From contig NZ_CANMJE010000015.1 of the NCBI RefSeq assembly GCF_947498095.1, forward strand, positions 1-64,000: a DNA stretch of 64,000 bases. The letters are read 5' to 3'. This document shows, in pieces, positions 35,667 through 43,559 of the stretch. The notes under the pieces were generated by a model that did not search any database, was not told the DNA's origin, and was given only the letters and a program-made list of their open reading frames with translations. The position numbers and the translations under genes were made by a program. The DNA comes from an uncultured Shimia sp. (lineage in GTDB: Bacteria; Pseudomonadota; Alphaproteobacteria; Rhodobacterales; Rhodobacteraceae). How positions within the stretch are numbered: position 1 is the stretch's first letter; each line of letters begins with the position of its first letter.

Positions 35667-35987
35667 ATGAAACGGCTCATCCTGATCCTGACCCTTGCGG
35701 CCCAACCCGCCATTGCCGATTACAATCTGAACGGCAAGGTTATCGATTGCTATTGTACGGACACCGAAGGCGCCCGCGTCGATGTAGGCGAGTCGATCTG
35801 CCTGCATGTGGATGGACGGAGTTTCATGGCGCAATGCCAGATGTCGCTGAACGTGCCTATGTGGCGTGAAATTGCCCCGGCCTGTCTGTCGTCAGAGATG
35901 CGCCCCGGCTCAATAGGCGGTCAGAGCAGCAATCCAGCGCTCGACACGCTTCCGGTTGACGTCAAAATCCTTGCGACCAAAACGTGA
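35667..35987 (+). CDS. Small secreted protein of unknown function
   Basis: A 106-residue protein with a signal peptide (MKRLILILTLAAQPAIA, cleavage about 17). The mature part is small and has five cysteines (Cys in IDCYCTD, SICLHVDG, AQCQMS and PACLSSE), so disulfides are likely in the periplasm. It resembles small conserved Rhodobacteraceae exported proteins, but I recognise no named family. It is divergent from prfA, 61 bases away. Its last 78 bases overlap, antiparallel, the 3' end of the DUF1499 gene. Confidence 0.72.
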   Translation: MKRLILILTLAAQPAIADYNLNGKVIDCYCTDTEGARVDVGESICLHVDGRSFMAQCQMSLNVPMWREIAPACLSSEMRPGSIGGQSSNPALDTLPVDVKILATKT

Positions 35988-36320
35988 GCGCGCATAGATC
36001 ACCAGATCTTCACCATCCTGAATAACCGTCGTGTAGTCGGGAAATCCCATCATGCGGGTCCGCGAGATATAGGTGACTTTACCTTCATCAACAGCCCCCG
36101 CAAGAACGGCAGACCGCGGGTCTGAGGTGATTACAGAATCCATCCTGCGCAATCCGCCTGTTCCCGTACTGATCCGACGGATCACTCCATTGCGAAAGGT
36201 TTTGTCCACGGATGAGCTGGGGTCTACGTGCCAAACATTCGGGTCACTTGGTGCCAATCGTACAAAGGCAAACACACCTAAAAAGGCGAGGAGGAGTATC
36301 CAGACCAGCGTCATGCGCAT
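35910..36320 (-). CDS. DUF1499 domain protein
   Basis: A 136-residue protein with one N-terminal membrane helix (MTLVWILLLAFLGVFAFV, about 3-20) and a DUF1499 domain. The typical DYTTVIQDGEDLVIYARSRFG block and the terminal NRKRVERWIAAL, with the conserved Asp-x-Asn-Arg-x-Arg-x near the end (DFDVNRKRVE), support this. The family is of unknown function. The C-terminal coding part overlaps the convergent secreted-protein gene by 78 bases. Confidence 0.85.
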   Translation of the reverse strand: MRMTLVWILLLAFLGVFAFVRLAPSDPNVWHVDPSSSVDKTFRNGVIRRISTGTGGLRRMDSVITSDPRSAVLAGAVDEGKVTYISRTRMMGFPDYTTVIQDGEDLVIYARSRFGRKDFDVNRKRVERWIAALTAY

Positions 36321-36519
36321 AAATCCTTGCTTTCAAATCTTTTGGGGTGATCACGACGCAAACACCGTTACACACCAAAATAACAAATAAACATACCAAC
36401 GCCAATGCGCCGCGACCACTGTTTATAAGATAGGGCAGACCTGCCATTTCCAAGGCTCATCACAGTTTTTTTATGGGTTCTGTGATGTTCAGAATGTGGC
36501 AGTTAGCTTGGATTGGTCG

Positions 36520-37485
36520 TCATTTTTGCCTTTGGCCTGCGCCCCATATGCTCAGCAACTCTGTTGCAACATGTGCCCCTGCGATTGCTGTGGCACCGGT
36601 TGTGTCGAAAGGCGGAGAAACCTCGACAACATCGCCCCCAACCATGTTAATGCCTGCAAGGTCACGCAGGATCGCAGCCGCCTGACCCGAGCTGAGGCCG
36701 CCCCAGACCGGCGTTCCGGTACCAGGGGCAAAAGCTGGATCAAGACAGTCAATGTCAAAGGTCAGATAGGTTGGGTGATCGCCAAGGATCGACTTGATCT
36801 TGGCCACAACTGCGGCAGGGCCGGTTTCATGCACCTCGCGCGCGTCGATGGTGGGAACTCCCAAATTATCCTCATTGGTGGTGCGAATTCCCACCTGAAT
36901 CGAGCGTTTGGGGTCAACGATTCCCATTTTCACGGCCTTGTAAAACATCGTGCCGTGATCAATCCGGTCCATATCATCGTCCGCCCAGGTGTCGGAATGG
37001 GCATCAAACTGTAGAAGCGAGATCGGGCCATACTTCTCGGCATAGGCCTTGAGAATGGGGAATGAGATATAGTGGTCACCACCCAGCGTCAGGCTGGCAA
37101 CGCCAGCATTCAAGATCGTGCGGATGTGGTTTGTCAGGCGGTCGGGAAAGTCACTGACTTTGGCGTAATCAAACGCAACATCGCCGTAATCAATGATGTT
37201 AAACTCGTCCATCACGTTGAAATCCCAACCATAAGGCGCATCAAATGCCTGTAGTGCCGAGGCTTCGCGTACCGCGCGCGGACCGAGCCGCGTACCAGTT
37301 CGGTTTGTCACCGCCTGGTCGAACGGGACACCCGTTACAGCGATGTCAACGCCGGTCAGATCCTTGGTATAGCGACGTCGCAGGAACGAAGTCGCACCAC
37401 CAAAAGTGTTTTCAAAGGAACAGCCACGATTGTTCTGACGGGTAAAGGCCTCGTCTACTTGATTGCTTGCGTCTTCCAGTCCCAT
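36520..37485 (-). CDS. speB: Agmatinase-type ureohydrolase
   Basis: A 321-residue arginase/agmatinase superfamily enzyme with the binuclear Mn site: His in LGGDHYISFP, LLQFDAHSDTWADD (Asp/His/Asp) and TFDIDCLDPAFAPGTGTP (two Asp). The GVDIAVTGVPFDQAVTNRTG N-terminal block is typical of the agmatinase branch. Agmatine to putrescine plus urea is the likely reaction, but guanidinobutyrate or guanidinopropionate are alternatives for this clade. AAGGACGATCGCA precedes the ATG. It is a single gene, and no polyamine genes are adjacent. Confidence 0.87.
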   Translation of the reverse strand: MGLEDASNQVDEAFTRQNNRGCSFENTFGGATSFLRRRYTKDLTGVDIAVTGVPFDQAVTNRTGTRLGPRAVREASALQAFDAPYGWDFNVMDEFNIIDYGDVAFDYAKVSDFPDRLTNHIRTILNAGVASLTLGGDHYISFPILKAYAEKYGPISLLQFDAHSDTWADDDMDRIDHGTMFYKAVKMGIVDPKRSIQVGIRTTNEDNLGVPTIDAREVHETGPAAVVAKIKSILGDHPTYLTFDIDCLDPAFAPGTGTPVWGGLSSGQAAAILRDLAGINMVGGDVVEVSPPFDTTGATAIAGAHVATELLSIWGAGQRQK

Positions 37486-37591
37486 TGCGATCGTCCTTGT
37501 TCAAATCACATAATTTGATCAAATTCTGACAACCACCTTTTGAAAGGTCAAGTGTTTGTTTGAGTGACCGCACAAATCTGCGGCCGCAGGA

Positions 37592-37614
37592 CGCCTCCGG
37601 CGGGAGTATTTTGG
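37592..37614. repeat. ATACTCC-type short intergenic repeat
   Basis: GCCTCCGGCGGGAGTATTTT followed by GGC is, in reverse orientation, the same motif found at 60964-60995 (TTTGGTAAAAATACTCCCGC...CGGAGGC), 47622-47650 and 19615-19634. It lies downstream of the M20 hydrolase. The imperfect CTCC/GGAG inverted arms and the T-rich flank suggest a terminator-related element. Confidence 0.7.
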
Positions 37615-37642
37615 CAACACGAAGCGCAAGGTTGGGCGCGGC

Positions 37643-38803
37643 TCAGAGAGGTTGCGCTTTTTCCACCAACCGGGCGAAGTAGGACGCGCCGATGGGCGAA
37701 ATCTCATCGTTGAAGTCATATTTGGGGTGGTGCACTCCCGGCCCTTCGCCCTGCCCCAGGAAAAAATAGGCACCCGGGCGGGCCTCAAGCATATAGGCAA
37801 AGTCTTCGGCGCCCATTTCCATACCGGTATTTGCGTTCACCGCATCCTCACCAGATACCTCGCGTGCAACTTCTGCAGCAAAGGCAACTTTATCGGCATC
37901 GTTGACCGTGGCCGGGTATCCCTTGTCATAGCGCAGAGTCGCCTGCACGTCATAGGCCGCCGACTGTCCGGTCACGATGGCCTCCATCCGGCGAATGATC
38001 ATCTCTTGCACGGCCGGATCAAAAGTGCGCACCGTGCCATTCAAGTAGGCCGTGTCGGGGATCACATTGTCTGTTGAACCTGTGTGAATCTGCGTCAGAG
38101 ACACCACCGCTTCGCCTCGCGTGTCGTGGTTCCGGCTGATGATGGTTTGCAGGGCATTGCCAATGGCCAGCGCTGCGACGACAGGGTCCGCGGTGTCCTG
38201 CGGGTAAGCGCCGTGGCCGCCACGCCCTTGTATATCAACGTGAAACTCATCCACTGCCGCCATGATCGGGCCTGGAGTGGAGTAAAAATGCCCAACCTCA
38301 ATTTCGGGAATGTTGTGCAGGGCATAGACCTGATCCACCCCAAATCGGTCCATGATGCCTTCTTCAACCATCACGCCAGCCCCGCCGCCACCTTCTTCGG
38401 CGGGCTGGAAGATCAAAGCAACCTTGCCTGAGAAGTTCCGCGTTTCTGACAGATACTTCGCGGCCCCCAACAGCATGGTCGTGTGTCCGTCATGACCACA
38501 GGCATGCATCGCGCCGTCCACAGTTGACGCATAGTCCAGCCCGGTCATCTCAGGCATTGGCAGCGCGTCCATATCTGCCCGCAGACCTATTGTGCCGCCG
38601 GCGCCCTTGCCATTGATGATTGCGACCAGCCCAGTTGTCGCGATGCCTTCGTGGATCTCATCCACACCAAACTCGCGCAGGCGCTCAACCACAAATGCTG
38701 CCGTTTTGTGGCAATCGAACTCAATCTCAGGGTTGGCGTGGAGATGGCGACGCCATGTTTTCATCTCATCTGCAAAGGCAGCAATGCGGTTCACAACGGG
38801 CAT
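37643..38803 (-). CDS. M20 family amidohydrolase (aminoacylase/hippurate hydrolase-like)
   Basis: A 386-residue metallopeptidase-fold amidohydrolase. The metal-binding MHACGHDGHTTMLLGAAKYL (Cys/His pattern), FQPAEEGGGGAGVMVEEG with the catalytic Glu pair, and GMEMGAEDFAYMLEARPGA near the C-terminus are typical of the M20D subfamily. A dimerisation domain (GRGGHGAYPQDTADPVVAAL) lies in between. Family members deacylate N-acyl amino acids, hippurate or IAA conjugates. I use the ATG of MPVVNRIAAF. It is divergent from mazG, 64 bases apart. Confidence 0.9.
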   Translation of the reverse strand: MPVVNRIAAFADEMKTWRRHLHANPEIEFDCHKTAAFVVERLREFGVDEIHEGIATTGLVAIINGKGAGGTIGLRADMDALPMPEMTGLDYASTVDGAMHACGHDGHTTMLLGAAKYLSETRNFSGKVALIFQPAEEGGGGAGVMVEEGIMDRFGVDQVYALHNIPEIEVGHFYSTPGPIMAAVDEFHVDIQGRGGHGAYPQDTADPVVAALAIGNALQTIISRNHDTRGEAVVSLTQIHTGSTDNVIPDTAYLNGTVRTFDPAVQEMIIRRMEAIVTGQSAAYDVQATLRYDKGYPATVNDADKVAFAAEVAREVSGEDAVNANTGMEMGAEDFAYMLEARPGAYFFLGQGEGPGVHHPKYDFNDEISPIGASYFARLVEKAQPL

Positions 38804-38867
38804 GGGCTGGACTCCGGTCAAAGGTTCATTTGTTATGCGACAGAACACTGTTGATGAGAGAGTTGCA

Positions 38868-39692
38868 ATGGCCGAAGACCCGCTGATCCTGAACCCAAAT
38901 GGCGGCATGCCCCGACTGATCGAGATTATGCGCCGCCTGCGTGATCCGGAAAATGGCTGCCCCTGGGACATTGAACAGGATTTCAGCACCATTGCGCCCT
39001 ACACCATCGAAGAAGCTTATGAGGTCGCCGATGCCATCGAACGCGAGGCCTGGGACGAGTTGAAGGGCGAGTTGGGGGACCTCTTGTTCCAGTCCGTGTT
39101 TCACGCGCAAATGGCCAGCGAACGCGGCCTCTTCACCTTTGACGAGGTGGCCGACACCATGTCAGACAAAATGGTTGCGCGGCACCCGCATGTCTTTGGT
39201 GACGAAAGCCGAGAGAAATCCGCCGAGCAACAGACCCGCGACTGGGAAACGGTTAAGGCGGCAGAACGCGCAGGCAAAGCGCAAACTGGCACATTGGACG
39301 GTGTGGCGCTGGGTCTACCTGCCTTGTTGCGTGCCGTGAAACTGCAAACACGTGCGGCGCGCGTGGGCTTTGATTGGCCGGACATCTCACAGGTTGTCGA
39401 CAAGATCGTTGAAGAAGCTGGAGAGTTGGCAGAAGCGCGCGACAAACTCAGTCAAACCGAGATCGAAGAAGAGTTTGGTGACATGCTTTTTGTGATCGCC
39501 AACCTCGCGCGTCATCTCAACATCGAACCCGAAGCGGCCCTGCGTGCCACCAACGCCAAATTTGTGCGCCGATTTGAGGCGGTCGAAACAAAATTGGCCG
39601 CACTTGGGAAACGCCCCGAAGACAGCGATCTGGCTGAAATGGATGCGCTGTGGGATGCTGTGAAAGCCGACGAGAAATCACGTCAGGAATGA
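38868..39692 (+). CDS. mazG: Nucleoside triphosphate pyrophosphohydrolase MazG
   Basis: Hydrolyses (d)NTPs to NMP and PPi and guards against aberrant nucleotides. The 274-residue protein carries two all-alpha MazG domains. The first includes NGCPWDIEQDFSTIAPYTIEEAYEVADAIE with the EExxE metal site (cited as YTIEEAYEVADAIE) and ELGDLLFQSVFHAQ. The second has KIVEEAGELAEAR and EEEFGDMLFVIANLARHL. The length is standard. The start follows GAGAG. It is divergent from the M20 hydrolase. Confidence 0.94.
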   Translation: MAEDPLILNPNGGMPRLIEIMRRLRDPENGCPWDIEQDFSTIAPYTIEEAYEVADAIEREAWDELKGELGDLLFQSVFHAQMASERGLFTFDEVADTMSDKMVARHPHVFGDESREKSAEQQTRDWETVKAAERAGKAQTGTLDGVALGLPALLRAVKLQTRAARVGFDWPDISQVVDKIVEEAGELAEARDKLSQTEIEEEFGDMLFVIANLARHLNIEPEAALRATNAKFVRRFEAVETKLAALGKRPEDSDLAEMDALWDAVKADEKSRQE

Positions 39693-39723
39693 CGATTAAC
39701 TAATTGAATAGAAAGGTAACCTG

Positions 39724-40152
39724 ATGGACGTTCCGTTTAAGACCACGCGCATGCTGAACTTTGGCGATTGCGATATTTCTGGCACCGCCTATTACCCCGC
39801 CTATCTCAACATATTGAATGGGGTAAACGAAGAGTTTTGGTTAGAACTTGGCTACCCCTGGCACGAAATCATCTGGAAGGAACGCTGGGGCACACCGACC
39901 GTTCACATCACCTCGGATTTCTCTAGCCCGTCCTTCTTTGGCGAAGAACTGGAATTCGAAGTCAGTGTCCTGAAAGTGGGTCGGTCTTCGGTTTCCGTTC
40001 ACCACGACATCAGCTGCAAAGGCCAGAAACGCTGGTCATCAACACAGGTGCTGGCTGCGTCGGATCTCGACAAACACACATCGATGCCCTGGCCAGATGA
40101 CGTGCGTACCGCATTAGAAGCATGCCTGGTGAAAGAAGACCCGGCCGAATAA
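39724..40152 (+). CDS. Acyl-CoA thioesterase, 4HBT hot-dog family
   Basis: A 142-residue hot-dog-fold protein similar to 4-hydroxybenzoyl-CoA thioesterases. FGDCDISGTAYYPAYLNILN (13-32) matches the family's D-x-D-x-x-x-x-x-Y active-site block, with Asp15/Asp17. TVHITSDFSSPSFFGEELEFE is the central beta-hairpin. AAGGTAACCTG precedes the start. It is 31 bases downstream of mazG and may share its transcript. A strong terminator follows. Substrate is unknown. Confidence 0.85.
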   Translation: MDVPFKTTRMLNFGDCDISGTAYYPAYLNILNGVNEEFWLELGYPWHEIIWKERWGTPTVHITSDFSSPSFFGEELEFEVSVLKVGRSSVSVHHDISCKGQKRWSSTQVLAASDLDKHTSMPWPDDVRTALEACLVKEDPAE

Positions 40153-40178
40153 GGCCGTTTTACCGACGGAACTGATGA

Positions 40179-40208
40179 GCCCCGCCCGTCCCGGCGGGGC
40201 TTTCTTTT
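40179..40208 (+). terminator. Rho-independent terminator
   Basis: GCCCCGCC (40179-40186) pairs with GGCGGGGC (40193-40200) around CGTCCC, followed by TTTCTTTT. It ends the mazG-thioesterase unit and insulates it from the iron-binding-protein promoter. Confidence 0.92.
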
Positions 40209-40222
40209 GATCCACGTCAAAT

Positions 40223-40268
40223 ACCCAACTACTTTATTCAGGTATTGACCCGAGTAATTTAGTCGGGT
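40223..40268 (+). promoter_or_regulatory. Two tandem iron-box-like palindromes
   Basis: The downstream site, 40248-40268, is a 21-base palindrome: ACCCGA-N-TAA-N-TTA-N-TCGGGT. The upstream site, 40223-40243, matches its reverse-complement form at 16 of 21 positions (ACCC.ACTA..TTA.TC.GGT). The starts are 25 bases apart. Palindromes of this sort are described as 'iron-Rhodo' boxes, bound by IscR-type regulators in Rhodobacterales; assignment to that motif is from memory. They lie 43-88 bases before the ATG of a ferric-iron binding protein, which fits iron-responsive repression. Confidence 0.68.
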
Positions 40269-40310
40269 ACCTCCCGACACCAGAGAGAAACGCAATTGAG
40301 AGTGAGTCGC

Positions 40311-41324
40311 ATGATCACCAAACTGAAATCCGCAGTCTTTGCCGCCACGGCCTTTGCCGTCGCCGCGCCGGTGCTGGCCGAAGAGGTCAACATCTATTCT
40401 TACCGTCAACCTGAACTGATCAAGCCGCTCACCGATGCCTTCACCGCGGAAACAGGTATCAAGGTCAACGTCGCCTACCTCAAGAAAGGCATGATCGAAC
40501 GGATGCAGGCCGAGGGCAAACGCTCGCCAGCCGATCTTGTTCTGACCGTGGACATCTCGCGCCTTGCTGGCGTTGTGAATGCCGACCTCACCCAGCCCGC
40601 AACCAGCGATGCTCTGACCCAAAACGTGCCCGAGATCTATCGCGACCCGGAAAATCACTGGTTCGGCCTGACCACCCGTGCGCGGATTGTTTACGCGTCG
40701 AAAGAGCGTGTGGCCGATGGCGAAGTCACCACTTACGAAGACCTGGCTGACCCCAAGTGGAAGGGCCGCATCTGTACCCGTTCGGGCACCAACGCGTATA
40801 ACGTCGCTCTGACCTCGGCCGTCATCCACCACCACGGTCAGGAAGGTGCCAAGGCATGGCTCGAAGGCGTCAAAGCTAACCTTGCCCGCAAACCCCAAGG
40901 TAACGACCGCGCACAGGTCAAGGCAATCTGGGCCGGAGAATGCGACATTGCGATCGGCAACACCTACTACATGGGCAAGATGCTGAGCGACGACGAGCAG
41001 AAAGCCTGGGCAGAAAGCGTCAACGTGTTGTTCCCTGTCTTTGAAGGCGCCGGTACACACGTAAACATTTCGGGCGTTGCCATGGCCAAATACGCACCAA
41101 ACCCCGAAGCTGCCTTGAAGATGATGGAATTCCTGACCTCACCCGAAGCACAGGAAATCTATGCCAAGGCCAACTTTGAGTACCCGATCGCACCCGGCAC
41201 CGCGGCAGATCCGTTGGTACAAGGTTGGGGTGAGTTCACTGCCGACGACGTCAACCTGATGACCTTGGCGGGGCACCGGTCGACTGCTCTGAAGATCACC
41301 GAAGAAGTTGACTTTGACGGCTAA
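40311..41324 (+). CDS. Ferric-iron ABC transporter substrate-binding protein (FutA/FbpA-like)
   Basis: A 337-residue periplasmic binding protein with a signal peptide (KLKSAVFAATAFAVAAPVLAEE, cut about residue 23). EVNIYSYRQPELIKPLTDAF, ADLVLTVDISRL, KGRICTRSGTNAYNVAL and IAIGNTYYMGKML are the family motifs; paired tyrosines such as NTYYMGKM supply Fe(III) ligands. The ATG at 40311 is preferred over the TTG five codons upstream. Two iron-box-like palindromes precede it. A terminator directly follows, so no permease or ATPase is co-transcribed here and the partners must be encoded elsewhere. Confidence 0.92.
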   Translation: MITKLKSAVFAATAFAVAAPVLAEEVNIYSYRQPELIKPLTDAFTAETGIKVNVAYLKKGMIERMQAEGKRSPADLVLTVDISRLAGVVNADLTQPATSDALTQNVPEIYRDPENHWFGLTTRARIVYASKERVADGEVTTYEDLADPKWKGRICTRSGTNAYNVALTSAVIHHHGQEGAKAWLEGVKANLARKPQGNDRAQVKAIWAGECDIAIGNTYYMGKMLSDDEQKAWAESVNVLFPVFEGAGTHVNISGVAMAKYAPNPEAALKMMEFLTSPEAQEIYAKANFEYPIAPGTAADPLVQGWGEFTADDVNLMTLAGHRSTALKITEEVDFDG

Positions 41325-41346
41325 ATCTCAGCAGAAATCCACCACA

Positions 41347-41376
41347 AAGGGACGCCTCAGGGCGTCCCTTTTTCTT
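41347..41376. terminator. Bidirectional terminator between the iron-binding protein and LysR genes
   Basis: AAGGGACGCC (41347-41356) pairs with GGCGTCCCTT (41361-41370) around TCAG and is followed by TTTCTTT. The convergent LysR gene stops inside it (41357), so its last codons form one arm. Confidence 0.93.
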
Positions 41377-42196
41377 TGGTGATTTCGCTCAGTCCCGGCA
41401 AAATCTGCTGCACCAAATCTGCGGAAGGTCCGTTTGGAGAATACACAGCGTAACGCGGTATTTCGAAACACTCCCAACCAGTTACGGGATGCAGCTTATG
41501 GGCCATCCTGGCCGGAAGGCAGGTCATCCCGGAACGACGTGCCAGATAGTGCCGGGCCATCAGCGCGTTTCCAAGAAACAGATGCCCGGACCGGTCGCCA
41601 AGTTGCTCAAGAACCGCCGCATCATACTCTGGCCCAAGCTGCAGATTAAGAAACAGTGGCAAATCGCTATCCGCGAGATCGCAAGGCTCTGAGGCCACCA
41701 GCACCATGCGTTCAGGTGGCATAGTCATATAGTCCAGCCGTTGACCTGCCGGTTTTTCACCTGTGATAATCAGATCAACGACACCATCCCGAACCATGTC
41801 TAACCCGTTGCTCTCATGATCGAAATTCAGGCTGAGGGGCAGTTTTTCAAGCGTCTCTTCGGCCCAGATCGTCAGATCAACCAGCAACCCGTCCCAGATC
41901 GAGAGCTGACATCCCAGACGCAGTGCGATCCGCCCGGCAAACTGCCGCCCCAGTCCGGCCCGAACCTGGTCCCATTGGCTTAGCAATTGTTCAGCATGGG
42001 GACGCAACTGCACGCCGGCCTCTGAAAGACGTGTGCCTCCCGGACCACGTTCGAACAGTGCCACCTCAACCGCCTCTTCCAACGCCCGGATACGCGCACT
42101 GACCGCGGCCTGTGTGACGTTCAACCGTTTTGCCGCCCCATGAAAACTCTGGGTATCGGCCACGGCCAAGAATGTTCGCAGTAGTTTTCCATCCAT
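41357..42196 (-). CDS. LysR-family transcriptional regulator
   Basis: A 279-residue LysR-type regulator. The N-terminal winged helix reads LLRTFLAVADTQSFHGAAKR and LNVTQAAVSARIRALEEAVE, followed by LFERGPGGTRLSEAGVQL (residues 3-70). The C-terminal effector domain (about 90-275; IALRLGCQLSIWDGLLVDL...) is complete. It is divergent from the HD-domain gene with 101 bases between starts, and a strong palindrome lies in that gap, so it very likely controls the HD gene. The effector is unknown. Confidence 0.92.
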   Translation of the reverse strand: MDGKLLRTFLAVADTQSFHGAAKRLNVTQAAVSARIRALEEAVEVALFERGPGGTRLSEAGVQLRPHAEQLLSQWDQVRAGLGRQFAGRIALRLGCQLSIWDGLLVDLTIWAEETLEKLPLSLNFDHESNGLDMVRDGVVDLIITGEKPAGQRLDYMTMPPERMVLVASEPCDLADSDLPLFLNLQLGPEYDAAVLEQLGDRSGHLFLGNALMARHYLARRSGMTCLPARMAHKLHPVTGWECFEIPRYAVYSPNGPSADLVQQILPGLSEITKEKGTP

Positions 42197-42223
42197 AGCT
42201 GATAACTAAATCCGATTGATTTG

Positions 42224-42249
42224 ATAAAAACAATACGTTTTGTCTATCA
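42224..42249. promoter_or_regulatory. Palindromic operator between LysR and HD-domain genes
   Basis: The core ACAA-N-ACGT-N-TTGT (42231-42244) is a perfect interrupted palindrome. It is flanked by GATA (42224-42227) and TATC (42246-42249), which extend the dyad to 26 bases. It lies 28 bases from the LysR start and 49 bases from the HD-gene start. This fits a LysR recognition site (T-N11-A type dyads), but binding is inferred. Confidence 0.6.
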
Positions 42250-42297
42250 GGTATCCTTTGCTATCCCTGCCTCAAACAGGACAACAGGAGGCATCCC

Positions 42298-42888
42298 ATG
42301 CTCGACAAATCACACAAACCCACATGGACCAGCTTTGAAGAGGCCACGCAGGCCGACTGGGACGCAGTGATGGATTATGAAGAACAGTTTAACGCCGAAC
42401 TGGTCGACCGCATTATCACTATGCTGAAATCGCTGGACGAGGATTGGACCCCCTACCCGATCAATCGCTACCACCATTGCCTGCAGGCCGCGACCCGTGC
42501 CCATGCGGATGGTGCGGATGAGGAAATCGTGATCGCAGCGCTGATCCATGACATTGGCGACATCCTGTCCCCATACAACCACGGTGAACTCGCCGCTGCG
42601 ATGGTGCGCCCCTACATGAGCGAACGCGCCCGCTGGATCATCGAACATCACTGTGTGTTTCAGGGCTATTACTACAACCACATGCTGGGCGGAGACCGCA
42701 ACGCGCGCGAAAAATACAAGGACAGCCCCTATTACGAGGACGCCGTCTATTTCTGCCACAACTACGATCAAAACGCCTTTGACCCGAACTATCCGTCAAA
42801 ACCGCTAGAGTTTTTCGAGCCGATGCTGCGCCGGGTGTTCTCGAAGTCAGGTGGGCATATGGAGTTGAACGAAACTGCTGCCGAATGA
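42298..42888 (+). CDS. HD-domain protein, PhnZ/TmpB-like putative diiron oxygenase
   Basis: A 196-residue HD-fold protein. By hand alignment to PhnZ (a mixed-valent diiron oxygenase cleaving 1-hydroxy-2-aminoethylphosphonate), ligands are His60 (RYHHCLQAA), His84-Asp85 (ALIHDIGD), His95 (SPYNHGEL), His118 (IIEHHCVFQ) and Asp157 (HNYDQNAFD). The spacing His60-His84 equals that in PhnZ. The substrate-binding Tyr/Glu of PhnZ appears replaced (Trp50 and Tyr53), so a different substrate is likely. The length matches the small oxygenase group rather than phosphohydrolases. AGGAGGCATCCC precedes the start. The divergent LysR gene suggests substrate-induced expression. A plain HD phosphohydrolase remains possible. 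Confidence 0.75.
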   Translation: MLDKSHKPTWTSFEEATQADWDAVMDYEEQFNAELVDRIITMLKSLDEDWTPYPINRYHHCLQAATRAHADGADEEIVIAALIHDIGDILSPYNHGELAAAMVRPYMSERARWIIEHHCVFQGYYYNHMLGGDRNAREKYKDSPYYEDAVYFCHNYDQNAFDPNYPSKPLEFFEPMLRRVFSKSGGHMELNETAAE

Positions 42889-42935
42889 GGGGAATTTGGA
42901 TTTCATGCCGTCCTCCCATCTACAAATGGTCCCGT

Positions 42936-43397
42936 CTACAAAATCTGACGTAGGCGCGGACCAACCTCTTCAAAGCCTTCGCGCAGATAGAACTGTAATG
43001 TGCGGTTCCACGCGGGTTGATCTGGTGCACCCACCTCAAACCGCTCCCATCCACTTTGCTGCGCCACGCGCCGTGCCTCGGCCAGAAGCGCCACGGCTAC
43101 GCCACCCGAGCGGTTGTCGGGCGTTACATACAACTCTGTAATCTGGCCAAACCGACCTCCAGCATAGATCGCCGCACACTCGTTCAGCATCAACACGCCA
43201 ATGGGCTGATCGCCCGCTTCAGCGATCAGCGCGATCACCACCTGCTCAGTCATCAAAGTGCGCGTGGTGGTCAACAGCGGTTCTGGATCAACCGCCGTGC
43301 CACCCAGCTCTTCAAGCAACCCCTGGACAAGTCGCGCCACATCCGGCGCGTCACGTACCGTTGCTTTGCGAGTCGTTACACTGCCTGATTGTCCCAT
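42936..43397 (-). CDS. GNAT family N-acetyltransferase
   Basis: A 153-residue acetyltransferase of the GNAT fold. VTTRKATVRDAPDVARLVQG opens the domain, and ITELYVTPDNRSGGVAVALL is the acetyl-CoA-binding motif A (V-x-P-x-x-R-x-G-G-V/A). FEVGAPDQPAWNRTLQFYLREGFEEVGPR is the C-terminal motif B. GGAG six bases upstream supports the ATG at 43397; the ATG four codons earlier has no site. Substrate is unknown. It converges with the HD-domain gene. Confidence 0.85.
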   Translation of the reverse strand: MGQSGSVTTRKATVRDAPDVARLVQGLLEELGGTAVDPEPLLTTTRTLMTEQVVIALIAEAGDQPIGVLMLNECAAIYAGGRFGQITELYVTPDNRSGGVAVALLAEARRVAQQSGWERFEVGAPDQPAWNRTLQFYLREGFEEVGPRLRQIL

Positions 43398-43559
43398 TTC
43401 GCACTCCAATCCTGACTTTTGATCAAATTATGGGTGACTGGCGTGTGGGTCAATCTTGGTGTGCGGCGTCTGCTTTCACCTCGCCAGGGCGAAAACAATT
43501 TGCACTGTGTAAAATCTTGGGCCTAGGCTCGCACCAACACATCCAACAAGGCCAGCATC

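Noticed and set aside
39999-41060. A 353-codon minus-strand open frame
   Set aside because: It runs antisense through the thioesterase and the ferric-iron binding protein, crosses their terminator and promoter, and has no recognisable motif.
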